NCBI RefSeq assembly: GCF_001632365.1
Contig: NW_024468581.1
Coordinates: forward strand, 7,850-71,849
Direction of reading: 5' to 3'
DNA: 64,000 bases
Source: Laetiporus sulphureus 93-53
Lineage: Eukaryota; Basidiomycota; Agaricomycetes; Polyporales; Laetiporaceae
The notes below the pieces were generated by a model. That model ran no database searches. It was not told the DNA's origin and worked only from the letters and a program-made list of their open reading frames with translations. The position numbers and the translations under genes are program-made. Below are positions 46,269 through 58,452 of this stretch, piece by piece. Position 1 is the first letter of the stretch. Every line of letters starts with the position of its first letter.

Positions 46269-46959
46269 GATGTGGAAGAGATCAGTGAAGGACTGTCTTG
46301 CCGCCTGTTCTAGGTGAGGCGAACACGAGTCAGCGTGAGGCTGCAGAACAGCAGACGGGTTGCTGCAGTTGGTGGGTGGTCAGTTGGACGAGGCAGTCCA
46401 CCATGGGCGGGTGAATGTCGTTATCACATGTTCCTCAGAGACACACGTCTGTCACGGTGTGACTTGCTGATCGTTCCGAATCGCCACCAGCTTTTCCCCG
46501 AGCATCTCCCTCAGATTGTCATCTGCCCCAGTGACCGTCCTGCTCCATCCTCTTGCTCTCTTTTGGTGATCCTTGTGGCTTGTACGTGGTCCGCATCTAC
46601 GTCGGATCCTCCCTCATGGTCCAAAAGACTATTCGATCACACCGATGGCAGAATGTGAACCGCACGCATCACTGACATGCGTTCGGTCTTACACTCCAAA
46701 GAAAACCCGCGCGATATTTTCTACGGATCGCATTCTATTGTCCTGCAAGACATCACAAATGGTGTATATGGGACCCAACTTCATGCGCTGTCTCGCGCTG
46801 CGACGCGACGCGTCGCGTACTGTCACACGTGACTCTTCGTGATGATCGTCGTGACCTCGACGTCACGGTCCTTACTGCCCACGTGCCCGAGTGTCATTTC
46901 CGCTGCTGCATGTAGCCTGCGAGTTTTGTGCTGCAGCTGCATGCGCTCCTCTTCTTTCC
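46269..46959. promoter_or_regulatory. Divergent intergenic region upstream of the exchanger
   Basis: 691 bp between divergent genes. A palindrome-like CGCTGCGACGCGACGCGTCGCG lies near 46796-46817 and CACGTG at 46879-46884 (an E-box). No gene supported. Confidence 0.4.
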
Positions 46960-49646
46960 ATGACCAACATGTGGTCAGGTCTTCCCAAGTTAGCTTTCGT
47001 TATCGTTCTTGTCGCCAACTGTGTTCTCTGGTCGCGCAGTCGGTATGGGCAAGTCTACTCGAGCAGCTCACGTTCCGTGCTACATATGAAGCGAGACGTG
47101 CTGGAACTAAGGTACACAAATGCTTCGTCGCGGACGCCGTTGGCGTTTGACAGCGAGGTCAGTGCTCCGTCACAAGCAATGGGGAGGCACGCTGATGCAG
47201 CAAACAGCAATGCTTTCCGATCTCTTTCCCCGTAGAGCGCCAGTGTACTCACGTTTGCGAATCGTGCCCGGACACCCGCACATTCCTATCCATTCCCTAT
47301 CTGCGCACTTATTTCTGCGCCGAAGTTTCGCTCCGACCTCTGCTTTTCACCTCATTCTTGCTTTGGCTGATCTTCCTCTTCTCCACACTCGGGATCAGCG
47401 CATCCGACTTCTTCTGCCCGAATCTTGCGACACTCGCGAACCTGCTCGGACTCGACGAGAACATGGCTGGTGTGACTTTCCTTGCCTTTGGAAATGGCAG
47501 TCCGGACGTATTCTCAACATTCTCTGCTATGAAAGCGCACTCGGGTGGGCTCGCGCTCGGCGAGCTCTTAGGCGCTGCAACGTTTGTGGTCTCGTGTGTC
47601 GTTGGCTCGCTTTGTATCATCAAGCCATTCCGCGTCTCCCGCTACAGATTCTTTCGTGACGTCGGCTTCTTCACCATTGCAGTTACCATGCTCCTCGGCG
47701 TGCTCTGGGACAGCCAGATCGAGGGCTGGGAGGCAGTGTCGCTCATCGCTCTATACATCATGTACGTGACGGTCGTTGTTGTTGGAAGCATGTGGGAGAA
47801 GCGAAGGGAGCGGCAGAGGATGTATGAAGAGCTTGTCCGTGATGAGTTCCGAGAGGAGGTGCTTGTGCACACACCTTATCACGACGAGGAACCATATCGG
47901 GATGCGCGTGAGTGGGCCTTCCCTGTCGTTTCGAACGGTAGCCCTCAAGCTCAGGCTCCCGTAGCACTACCTCCGCCAGGAGCCTCGTCAATGCTGCAGG
48001 TACCGACCTACCACTTTTCGAGGTCGCGTGCCCGCTCAAATCCCGTGCTTCCTCGGCTCGGGTTGCAAACCGACCTCCCTCCCCGTCCTCAAACGCGTTC
48101 TCCATCCCCTCATTCCTCACATGTCAGCACTCTGCCGTCGTTCTCCCTCGTGGGTGCTCTCGAGTTCAGACGGATCGTGGCGTCGCTACAGCAGGAGGCG
48201 GCCGGGTCCTCGCTCAGCATGTTCGAAAGTCCGCTGTCGCCGTACCCTGGAGGGCATTATCACCAACATCATCATACACGCTCGCGCTCGCATACACCAC
48301 CGTCAGACAACGAACAGAATCCGTGGGATGCCGCGCTGGGCGTACCGCTGAGCGATCGATCACCGCAATCCTTTTCGCATCAGCTTGAGCGTTCGCGCTC
48401 GCATTCGCCTCAGCCAGTGGCGCTCCCGATAATATCGCGCACGCCAGCATCTCCCATAGTATCGGAGGCCGAGACGGAGACGGAGACAGACTCACAGTCG
48501 CATCAGTACGTTTCACCGACACGGCGGCAGCGGATAGCACGCGTCCTCGGGCACGCGTTCCATGTCGTGTTCCCTACGCTGCATGGGATCGGGAGCAAAC
48601 CACTCCTGGGCAAGGTCGCAGCGGTGCTTGCAGCGCCCGCGGTGATGGCACTGACACTGACGCTGCCCGTGGTGGTGACGGCATACGAGGATGTTGGGCG
48701 CGAGCGCGAGAAGCTGCGCGGCGTCGCAGGCGGGGGTGAGAGCCGGTTGGTCGACTTCGAGGAGGAAGGCATAGAACGCACGCTGATCGCGGAGGACGAG
48801 GTAGCAGAGGAGATGCATGAGCTGCAATATAACAAGTGGCTGATGGCAGTGCAGTGCACCCTTGGGCCGCTCTTTTGTGTTGCTATTTTGTTCGGTGAGT
48901 GCTGCCTACCTGGAGAACGGCGTGAGATAATTCACTGACCTTGATGGACGATTAGACGGGACGAAGCATGAACCGTGGCTGCTGCTGGCGACGGGCGTGG
49001 CGGGCTTCGCTGTGGGGATCATCGTTGCAGTTTTCTCGGATCGAGGTACGCACGCCGGTGCGCAGCTGACGCGCTGTACCATGGGCTTCATGGTTGCTGT
49101 TGTTTGGATTATGGCGATTGCAGATGAGGTTGTAGAGGTTCTACAGGTTGAGTGGTCTTCGTTAATTGCATAGTCTCATCACTGATCCGACAATTCTCAG
49201 ACGTTCGGTTTCATATTTGGCTTGTCTGACGCTATCATTGGGCTTACAATATTCGCTGTTGGGAATTCTCTGGCTGATTTAGTTGCAAACATGAGTGTAG
49301 CAGTACGTACGATGCCAGCGCATCACTCTCGTTTGCTTATGCTGTCTTCCAGGTATTCGCCCCGATCATGGGCTTCTCAGCATGTTACGGCGGGCCGATG
49401 CTGAACATCCTCCTCGGCGTTGGCATCTCGGGCTCCTACATCATCCGGCAGACTGCCGAGCCGTACCCTCTGCACTTCTCCACGACGCTCATCATCACGG
49501 GCAGCGGGCTGCTCGTGCTTCTCCTTGCCACGCTGATTTTCGTGCCGTGGAACGGCTACTTCCTTCCGCGGAGCTGGGGCGTCGTCCTCATCGTGGCATA
49601 TACCGGCTTGATGATGGCCAACGTCATTGTCGAGATCATGAGCTGA
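46960..49646 (+). CDS. Cation/Ca2+ exchanger (NCLX/CCX-type, SLC24A6-like)
   Basis: Membrane antiporter exchanging Ca2+ for Na+ or H+ across an organelle or plasma membrane. The ATG at 46960 opens a signal-anchor (LAFVIVLVANCVLWSRS). A short Cys-containing lumenal segment (QCTHVCESCPD) follows, as in NCLX proteins, then LWLIFLFSTLGISASDFFCPN. The first alpha repeat is FLAFGNGSPDVFSTF...GELLGAATFVVS (about 47490-47600). A long Ser/Pro/Arg-rich cytosolic loop (about 47800-48520) separates the halves. The second alpha repeat is GLTIFAVGNSLADLVAN...GFSACYGGPMLNILLGVGISG (49240-49440). GNGSPD and GNSLAD hold the ion-binding acidic residues. Stop at 49644-49646. The frame is continuous over about six exons; it looks functional. 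Confidence 0.9.
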
Positions 49647-50380
49647 GGTGACGTGCAATTAGACAAGGCGTGTGAATGGCTGGGCTCACGAGCATTGACG
49701 ATCTGACGCCGCGTAATCTACTTATTGTATTCGATGGGATAGGGATCCGTTGGTATTTACGTCTCACCAGCATATTGTACATTGTAAGCAAGAATTAGAA
49801 TGTCATCGGCGCGCCACTGTACGAACGTCATGCATAGAACCTCACAATATCGGTCGGATGAGTGAGTTGTAGTATTGGGTCATGAAGACGTGAGTCGTAT
49901 GCCCCAAAACGTCCGCAGAATCTGGCTGGAAAGTCTGCCTTCGATTTGCTTCAAATTCTCCTTAGAGAGGCGTCACTGCGATCTGTTAGTGTGCCACAGT
50001 TCCTCTACATGGGTCCTGTCAGCATACTCTTCTGATCTATGAAATGCAAGACTTGCCCGAGCCACGAACAGTTTGTCACAGCAGAAAGACAAAGTTATCA
50101 GTGCGGATCGCCAGCGTGCCCTCATAAATGCAACGATAAAGGATCGAGATACACGATGTGAGTCGGGCTTGCTGTGCACAGATCCGAAAACATGGAGGAT
50201 AGTATCCTTCAGCGGAAAGCCCTTAGTATTGATTTGGTGCGCCAAATGCGGAACCTGGGCATTGTTATTTGGAATGTAGTCTACACCGTCACTGGCTCGG
50301 GATTATCGGACAGTTTATAAACGAGGGCGACGTCCCACTGCACGTTTCGGCCACTGTGGCCGAGGACGGCGTCGAGCTTG
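49647..50380. other. Intergenic, no supported gene
   Basis: Short frames on both strands, none with a recognisable domain. Confidence 0.4.
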
Positions 50381-50406
50381 TTCGAGACGACCTCATCGGG
50401 AGAGAG

Positions 50407-50586
50407 ATACGGAAGGAAGGAGTGAGGGTTCCTATGCCGAGGTCTACAACGTGATCATGAATGAGTACAGAGATGAGCACATACCGGTCTGTGACTTCGA
50501 GCAGATTAATGACCAACAGCTTTCATACGACTCTCTTCCTTTCCTTTATCAATGGTACAAAGTCTCCAATCGGGCATATGCAGTGG
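50407..50586 (+). other. Open segment of unknown origin, possibly a gene relic
   Basis: About 55 codons without a stop, reading EVYNVIMNEYRDEHIPVC, then ICDFEQ-like and SLPFLYQWYKVSNRAYAV, and ending at a GT donor. The composition looks protein-like and the end suggests an exon. I find no matching partner exons and cannot name it. Confidence 0.2.
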
Positions 50587-50769
50587 TGAGTATCCAGCAT
50601 ATGCTTCCTTTCTGCGCCCCATAATCTTTTTTATGATTCTGGATGTGACGTCAACACTGCTCTATGCTCATAAGTGTATATATGCGCACCTCGGGGATGA
50701 TGGACAAGGTCTTCTCATTTGGCTTTCCTTCCTCGTTAAAGAGCCCTCAATAACCTCTCCGTGGAGCCT

Positions 50770-51260
50770 CTTCGGTCCGCTCCATCCCTGTTCGACATAT
50801 ATCATGGATTGACCCAGGTGTTCCTATATTGATGTGGCTAAATGGAGTGAGCACTCGTACCTTGACTCTTGAGTTACTACATACCTGGGGAAGCCTCCTG
50901 GAACGCTGGATCCCGTGACGATTTTTAGAGACCAGCCCTGTCTCGTGTGTTGCTAGACCACAAGGTCGCGAGGGCGTCTTCGAGCCAGAGACAGGAGAGT
51001 ATATCGGGCGCACCATGTCCGGGTGCAACGACGTACAGCACGTCAATATTTGTGCTGCGGATGATGCGGTTTAGATGAGCGTAGACGAGGATAAGGCCCG
51101 GACATGTGCCCCAGTGTCCAAGGGCACGCGGGTTGATATCATCTGGAGCAAGGTCCCGCTCGCACAAGACATTGTCCTTGAAAAATATCATTGCTGTGTG
51201 CGTGCTTCAGCATTACTCGCTCCTTCAGCTGGCGTTGCAGGCTCACCCGCTGCGATATAG
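50770..51260 (-). pseudogene. xfp: Phosphoketolase (Xfp) N-terminal relic
   Basis: Phosphoketolase splits xylulose 5-phosphate or fructose 6-phosphate with phosphate to acetyl phosphate. On the minus strand from about 51195: MIFFKDNVLCERDL, then RALGHWGTCPGLILVYAHLNRII (the conserved GHWGTxPGLN block with the catalytic His region) and VLYVVAPGHGAPDILSCLWLEDAL. The frame then breaks near 50985. A second frame gives IQRSRRLPQ and HINIGTPGSIHD, the counterpart of the normal PGGFPSHVNAETPGSIHEGG block. The thiamine-diphosphate domain and everything C-terminal are absent. It is a decayed fragment of about 150 codons out of the usual about 800. Confidence 0.8.
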
Positions 51261-52425
51261 CGGGCCGCTCGCCGGAATTGAGAGATGGAGTCGAGTCCAT
51301 CTGCATTCAGCGTTCCTTTTACCTTCAACTTCAGGTAATATTGGAGAAACGAGTCTGGCAGCTGGGAGGGATCCGGAGAAGGGTTGTGCTCTGAGATCTG
51401 ACCATCCGGACATCGCGAGAGGGGGCTATGCCGTAGAGGTCGATAACAATGCAGGCAGAACGTGTGGACTCGCGCAGAACGGCATGGTCAAAGCTTGGAG
51501 CTGGCGGCTGAAAAGCTGCATGTCCTCCACAACGTCGCTCGACGTCACCCTTACAACTTGCACGCCTGGTCACTAAATGTCACGCAATGTCACAACTGGA
51601 CACGGCGCCACAAGCGCGCCCGGGCGCTTGCCGCAGTCTACTGGACATTACATGATAGCGGACGTCAAGTGTCAATTTGCAAAAGTAGTCAGCTGATTGA
51701 AATCTGCGGGCGTACGGGGTAGACGACGAGCAACATACGATAGAGCAACGTAGGCAGATGACAACTGAATGTCAACGGGGCAATTGGTAAGCACCGTGAA
51801 TGTCTGGGATCCTAACTCCGCCGGCAATGCCCGAGAATGGTCAACTTGGTTCGCCTCCGCCACATCCCAATATCCGGATTCTCTGGTCAGAGCTGACAAT
51901 GCTGGACTCATTTTCACAGTCAATGGATATCTACAGACAGGTATCCCTTTCGGATGCAATATTGCTTGCAAGCGATTCTGGCTCAGGAATTCTGAAATAT
52001 ACCCTTACCCTCGTACCGTTCAACAACGTGCCTTATCGCGTAAAAGCGCATAAGGTTTCTCGTACAACGAGTCGGCTCGTGGCTTGCTTCTTGATCTATG
52101 TCTTTTTTCGGCGGTAATAAATTGCTTCCTCATGTATTTCATGTCGAATAGCGGTGCCGTCAGGTACTTACTTGCATCCCATGGCTCTTCACCTCTATAC
52201 CCGAGCCCCTAGTACGCAGTTGCTCGGAGGCATGAAGGGCAATGTTAACGGAATCTTGCTAAGGCTGGTAGGTTGATACCCTTTTCCCTCAAGGTTAAGT
52301 TCCCGCAAATTTTAAGCTTTGATGCCTGTTTACAGTTCAGACAACGTGCCAGGACATGCGTCTTCAACCTGCGCAAAGGCGAAAGGACACTGTGGAATCT
52401 CCTCTCTTATCAACACTCCACCGCC
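51261..52425. other. Intergenic, no supported gene
   Basis: 1.17 kb upstream of the ATPase-DUF3883 array. A plus-strand frame at 51800-52117 has no recognisable domain. I found no obvious remains of a further array member. Confidence 0.45.
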
Positions 52426-55400
52426 ATGGACCTCATCAAGAGTATCAACCGAAGTCACGGCCTCGAAACGATGGGTGATCGTCCCGCAGACGACCCGATC
52501 GTTACTCTACGGGGTAAATTGGAACGCGCCTGTGACCGGTCAGCGATGTTCATCGTAATCAGTCCTGAATCTCACAAATCTCTGCAGCTTGTCGCGGGAT
52601 CTATATAACACCAAAACCCACTTCCTACTAGAGTTCATCCAGAACGCTGATGACAACAATTACGACTCCGGCGTTATACCTACGCTGCAGCTTCAACTCG
52701 AGCGTAGGCGCATGACAATCAGATGCAATGAACTGGGATTCGGTCCTGCGAACGTCAAAGCTATCTGTGATATTGGTGGCAGTACGAAGACAAAGGACAA
52801 GATCGTTCAGGGCTACATTGGTAAGTCACCGCTAACTATGGGCGTCTGGACAACGTATTCATCGCGTCATTTTTAGGTGAAAAAGGAATAGGTCTGAATA
52901 CATTCGTTGGCACCCGTTCTATTTCTGATGGCCCCAACAGGATTCAAGGCCGTCTTTGTTGTTGCCACGAAGGTCCACGTGGCGTCCAACCTTTACACAT
53001 TCAGGTTCGATCGCGATGGACCACTTGGTATGATTAACCCCATTTGGGACAACTCACATGCTGTGGAGCCAAATTGGACGACATTTCGTTTGGACATCGC
53101 AGAGGAGGAACATATGGGAAACCTGAACAAGCAGCTGCGCGAGCTTCAGCCTTCCCTGTTGCTCTTCCTCCGCAAGCTGCGTTCAGTAGATTTGCATGTC
53201 GCTGCCAACCGGAATAATCCTGCGAGGTCCATTAAGATCTCCCGCAATGACCCAGCACCCGATGTCGTCGAGTTAGAGCGCTCGGAGGATGGCGCGAGTA
53301 TTCTGAAGCGCAGGTATATTATCGTGAAGCGGACCACTGTAACGGACCCGGAAGAGCCGAAGAGAGAAGGCATTGAGCGCAGTGAAGTTGTACTGGCATT
53401 TCCGATGACCGCTGAGCAAGAGCCGCTGTTTGAGGATCAGTACATTCACGCTTTCCTTCCTATGAGCCGGTATGGATTCACCGTATGTTCCATCAGCCAC
53501 ACCTCCTCTATCCGCACTTACAGTATGATACCAGTTCGTGATACAAGCAGACTTCCTCACTACATCGAGCCGCGAGTCTATACTTGCCGACTCGAAATGG
53601 AACCAGCAACTATTCGTCGGCATCAGTGATGCATTCGTGGATGCCGTGCAGCGATTTCAAGAGCATCCTATCCTAAAGGATGTATGGATTCGCTTCATAC
53701 CGATGCAAATCAAGGACCCGTTCTGCAAAGTCGCCGACAGGATCATTACTCTGCTCAAGCACCGCAATGTTTTACGTGCTAGTGATGGCACATTGAGCCA
53801 GCCCGTGTCACTCCTCATCCCTCCTCGCCAATTCCGCGATGACGAAAATGAGCCTCTCATTCCCTCACAGTACCTGCCGAAAGGCCTCCGCTATCTCTCT
53901 GATTCGTACGACGTGCATGGCGACAGCGCGTTTTTCTCCACGTTGGGCGTGCGCACAATGTCAGACCAGGACTTCTTAAATGGCCTCAAGCGAATGGGCA
54001 CGGCTATCGGGAGCCAATCTGATCGTTGGCAAGAGACTGTTTGTCGCTGCCTGAATGGGAGGATCCCAAAGACAAGGAAGGGTAAATTTAGACCTGAGAT
54101 ACTGGATCTTGAGATTCTGCCTCTCAGTGACGGTTCTTGGGCTGCCGCTAAAACTGCCCATCGGCATGTTTTCGTGGCCAATCTAGACGGCTTCGCTGAG
54201 CTGAGGCTGTCAAGCATCAAGGAGGGAATCGAGGAGGGCTCGTTTAGGCATCGATTCTACGCTGCATTGGGAGTCAAGCGTGCAGAACCCGCCCTCATCG
54301 CCGAACAGATATTGCAGATACGGAGCCAAGTGTCCGCAGAGACTCTTGTCCGATATGCCCGATTCTTCTATGAGCATCGGAGGTTGCGCGATCTCCCTTC
54401 TCCTGCAGACCTGCAGGTCGTGGATGAACAAGGTCTACGGGCTAGCGGTAAAGAGCTTTATCTAGACGTGCCGGATAGCAAGGGTACAGAGAGAACCCCT
54501 CTGCGTACCATCCTCCCTCGCACCGCTCGGTTCCTCCATCCAGCTTATACGGAGACCTATCACGACCGCTATTGGATACTTTGGCTTCAGGACAGTCTCG
54601 GGATAAACGTCGCTCCTCGACTCATCTCCGGGAAGCTATCCCCAGAGTTTCAGACCATGGCGCGATCAATGGAGACTTTGAAATTCCTCTTGGTTCTTCG
54701 AGAGTATTGGCCTCAACTGTCTCGGGGCATCTCGCAAGAAGGCAAAACACAATTGTCTCAAACAGAGGTAAAGTGTGAAGATGGCAGGCATTTGCTCGGC
54801 ACTACTGCGTTGAAGCGAAGTGCCCTACAGCGCATGCCGAGCAGCTACCTACACTTCTTGCCAATCTCGAATGCAAACAGTGGGGCGTGGAACTTCCTTG
54901 CTGAACTTGGCGTCATGATCGAAGCGAACCTCTCGACGTTCATCAAGCTTATCCTTCAGTTGCAACGCACGGCATGCAACGACTTGTCTTTGATAGTGGA
55001 GCTGTACAAACAACTGAATGCAAGATTTGACGAAGATTCAAACGCCATTCGGTAAGCTCTATAAGATGGTTCGTTGCCACACTGTATGCTCATGTCACAC
55101 GGTGAAGCGTCGCTTTTCAGGATAATCCTCTCATATATGTTCCTTCAGTGAACACCGACGGTCGGGGTTCATGGATCGCATTTCGAGACGCCTACTGGGA
55201 CGGGCCTCCATCTATGACCTCCAAAGTCGTACTGAAGCATTCCTATCCCCTGTTAGAAGACTTCTTCCATTCAAAGCTGTGCATGCGACATGCGCCCTTA
55301 CAGGTTCTCGTCGATGAGTTCAAGTCCTTAGCGGTGAAGTGGAATAACAAGATCCTGACTGAAGCTGTGGCCACAAACGTCGAGGACAAACTTCTTGATA

Positions 55401-57187
55401 TCACCGATTGTTTGGTCCAAGATCCATATGTTGCTTCCATTCTCTCTGAGATTGCAGAGCTGCCAATCTTTCCGGTATGTCAGCCTGGAAAGAGTTCAAA
55501 GCGTGTTCTTCAGCGCATCCATGAGTTCTACGTGCCCGATCAGGCTGGCAAATACGCAGAGCAGTTTGAAGATAAAGTTCCGCTATTGGCTGTTTCTCCC
55601 AAGCTGTCGGTTGTTAGCATACAACCGTTATTTAACTGCCACACGTGGAAACAACCGGCTCGGTACCTTGAGAGATGTATTTCCGCACAAACAGTTGCCC
55701 ATGGAACGCGGAAGGTGGACATGCCGGTTACGCAGCAATACATACGCAGACTTGAGTATCTCGAGAGGTGCGCCCTCCGCCGTTTTACGGGACCCTGCTT
55801 AACATTCATTCGTGACAGGGAATTGTACCACAAACGGTCTTCGAGGATTCCGACCGATCAGATGGAGTTTTTGCGAAAGATGGACAATCTAACAATCGAG
55901 ATCGTGGGATCGATCTCGTCAAGTTTGACTCTGGAAGAGCACGTTGTCCAAACCAACGCTACTTCCTCAATCCAAGAGGATGACGATCGTGTGTCTATAT
56001 TCGTGGCACAAGCCTCCGCCAACAACGAAAGGAAACGCGATCGCCAGGTATGCAGCCGTCTCGCAGAACGTCTCGACTTGGATGGGATGAGACTGCAACG
56101 TTTGTTTGAAACGCCGGTGGACGAACTGGAGGAGCTATTAGATGAACAGGGAGTATTTGCCATTCCGCCGGAGGCAGAACGCATACGCAAAACTTCCTGG
56201 CTTACTACCGACACCATGACCAACGATCAACCCCTAACTTCCCCCCGACGTGTCGCAAAACCCGAAGAAACAGATTTACAGATGGAGCCTCCGCCAACTC
56301 TTGCTTATGTACCGCCACATGCTCGCAATCCTGTGAAGAGAAAGCGTGATAAACTTGATGATCTCGAAGAGAATATCCGGGATTTGCGAATGAAGCTATC
56401 TTCCTCGTCGAAATTCACGCAAGGCGAAGTCCGCACTCCAGGCTCGTCTCCTCGCCCTGTTCAAACGGCGAGGGAGATCGCGCGATTTATGAGTGCTCCC
56501 GTCAGTCCAGGAAAACTCGCATCATCTCCCGGGAAGGAATCGTCGGCAAGGGCAGTCACCGCTGTTGCACCGTCAACCGCAAGTGATCGCGTCAATGGAA
56601 TTCTAGGTGAACTCTATGTGAGATAATCCCACTGTTCTGCCGTACACAGAATTTCTGATTGTGCTGGATCCCAAAGGTGTACGAGCTTCTCCGCGAACTA
56701 ATTGGTCTTGACTTCGATGAAGAGAATTGGACTAGCGAGCTCCGTGGCGAAGTCCACGACCTGGCACCTTTCAGTGGGGATGCTCTGGCCGATTTCAGAT
56801 ACAAGGACAGCAGCGGCATCCTAACGGGCTTATGGTATGGAGAGAAGATTAGAACCGCCTGGGCAGGCATGTGGCCGACGTATCACCTCGAGGTCAAGGC
56901 AACGAGCGGCTCTGCGCGCGAGCGCTTCCATGTGAGCCAGAGGCAACTGGATGCGGTCAGTAAATGTCATCAATTTTTTGGTGCATCGTCTGATAAGCTC
57001 TGTGCAGGCGCAGCACTTGACGAGTCTGTCCGACTCGTCAGGAATAATTCCGACAGATGTCTACGTGATCATCCTCGTAACCGGAATCCGCAGTGCATCC
57101 CCATCTCATATGGTGTTCATTGATCCCCACAGATGCATCTATCATGGCGATTTGTTGATTCAATCGGATGTCTACCTTTCGTTGTAA
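52426..57187 (+). CDS. GHKL-ATPase / DUF3883-like protein, array member 1
   Basis: About 1,400 residues. Exon 1 (52426-52538) starts MDLIKSINRSHGLE. The N-terminal Hsp90/sacsin-like ATPase has FLLEFIQNADDN (N box, about 52630), AICDIGGSTK, and GEKGIGFKAVF, whose GEKGI is on a 15-nt microexon (52877-52891). A long middle region (53530-56500) is shared only with its neighbour. Near 56200-56590 it becomes Ser/Pro/Lys-rich with RKRDKLDDLEENIRDL. The C-terminal domain (56590-57187) has GELYVYELL, FSGDALADFRYKD and YHLEVKATSG then FHVSQRQLD, i.e. the Glu, Asp and E-x-K of a PD-(D/E)XK fold. Ends DVYLSL at 57185-57187. Arabidopsis NO VEIN has the same domain pair. No lesion seen; acceptor choices near 55115 and 55795 were set by comparison with member 2. 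Confidence 0.85.
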
Positions 57188-58452
57188 TGATTCAGCCGAT
57201 GACGCGCTCAATGAATCACACATCACTTCACACCAGTGTGTGCTAACCGTTAATAGACAGGCGCTCTATCACGTCCTGCCACAGGTGACGCCACAAATGA
57301 CAATGTTGAATTCTTGTTTAATACGCCAGTGTTGCCGGACAGTGGTAGCAAAACTGATAATTTCCACGCACACGACTGTGCGTGTGCTCCAGCTGTGCAT
57401 CCTTTGTTGAACAAGGACGGCCTACATAAACTGCAGCCTGACGCGTGATGATGAGTCACGCCGCGCCGGGACGTGTCGATCAACACACCATAAAATATCG
57501 GTCGACCCGCGTGGAATAAGTGAGAGGTTGTTCGCAAGAACGCAACACCGCGAGCACTGCCGATGGCCGAGTTTGGGCATGCGGGGCTGCGCGCAGTGCC
57601 ACCGGCGCAGGCATTCTGATCAACTCGAGTCCCTTTTTCCCTCAACGAATTCGCTGTGGTAGTATGCTCAACGCTTGCCCGCTGTCACAGACAAATGCTA
57701 TCATTCGCGCATCCTGCGTCATGCTTTCGGGGATCTCAATCGCTGGATGATGGATCCTTCACAAGCGCGACTAATGCGGAAGAGAGACTGGACAACATAT
57801 ATTCTTAAAAAAAAACTTGACCCGATCCTGGATAGCTATTCACCGGCTTCGAGTCTCTACTAGGCGCGGTTACCCGTCGATGTGACGCTCGTCAATGATG
57901 GATAGCCGTAGTCCGCCAATTGCACATGCATCGTTCAGTAACTGATTTGCTACGGAGGTATCAGCCTGGTCTCAACAGATCAAGAGAGAAGGATGCTCTA
58001 GGAAAAAGTTCATGGTGCGGCCCTGGTGTTAGCCAGCCGCTACCTTCCTGTCTCGTGGGCGCGGTCTCGTGGGCGCGAAGAGTGAGAGGCCGGTTAGGGC
58101 CACAAACGACTGGGGAGTTCAGTACCACAGGTGCGTATTTATATGATTTTCCGCCCTTCCGTGCTCTCCCGCTCCGTTTTCAGGTACCGCCCTGCGACGC
58201 GTTTCACCTCCCCACGCGTTGAGCGCGCGCCGCGTTCCACCAGAAGTGCCGTCACTCGGTCACTTCGAACGGATGCAACAGGGCCGAACAGGCACTGTCT
58301 GGCACATTCCAAATCGGTAACAAGTAACAACATGTTGGGATGCCTTCGCGGATACCATGCGGTTATTAGGTTTGATGTCGAAACGTCAAAATTTACGCAC
58401 ATATATAAGAGGGTCTACAGCAGGTCGATGCTCGGTTCCTCACACTCTCGCA
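57188..58452. promoter_or_regulatory. Spacer between array members 1 and 2
   Basis: 1.27 kb with no supported gene. TATATAAG at 58402-58409 is the likely TATA box for member 2 (ATG 58453). A word CAGCCTGACGCGT at about 57432-57444 has a close relative (TAGCCTGACGCGT) at 63445-63457 in the next spacer, so spacers probably derive from the same duplication. Confidence 0.5.

Noticed and set aside
55055..55150. Stop between the central and C-terminal parts of array member 1
   Set aside because: Using the acceptor GGTGAAG near 55115 joins the frames (RVAFQDNPLIYVP) and matches member 2 (CSAFKDYPLLYVP).
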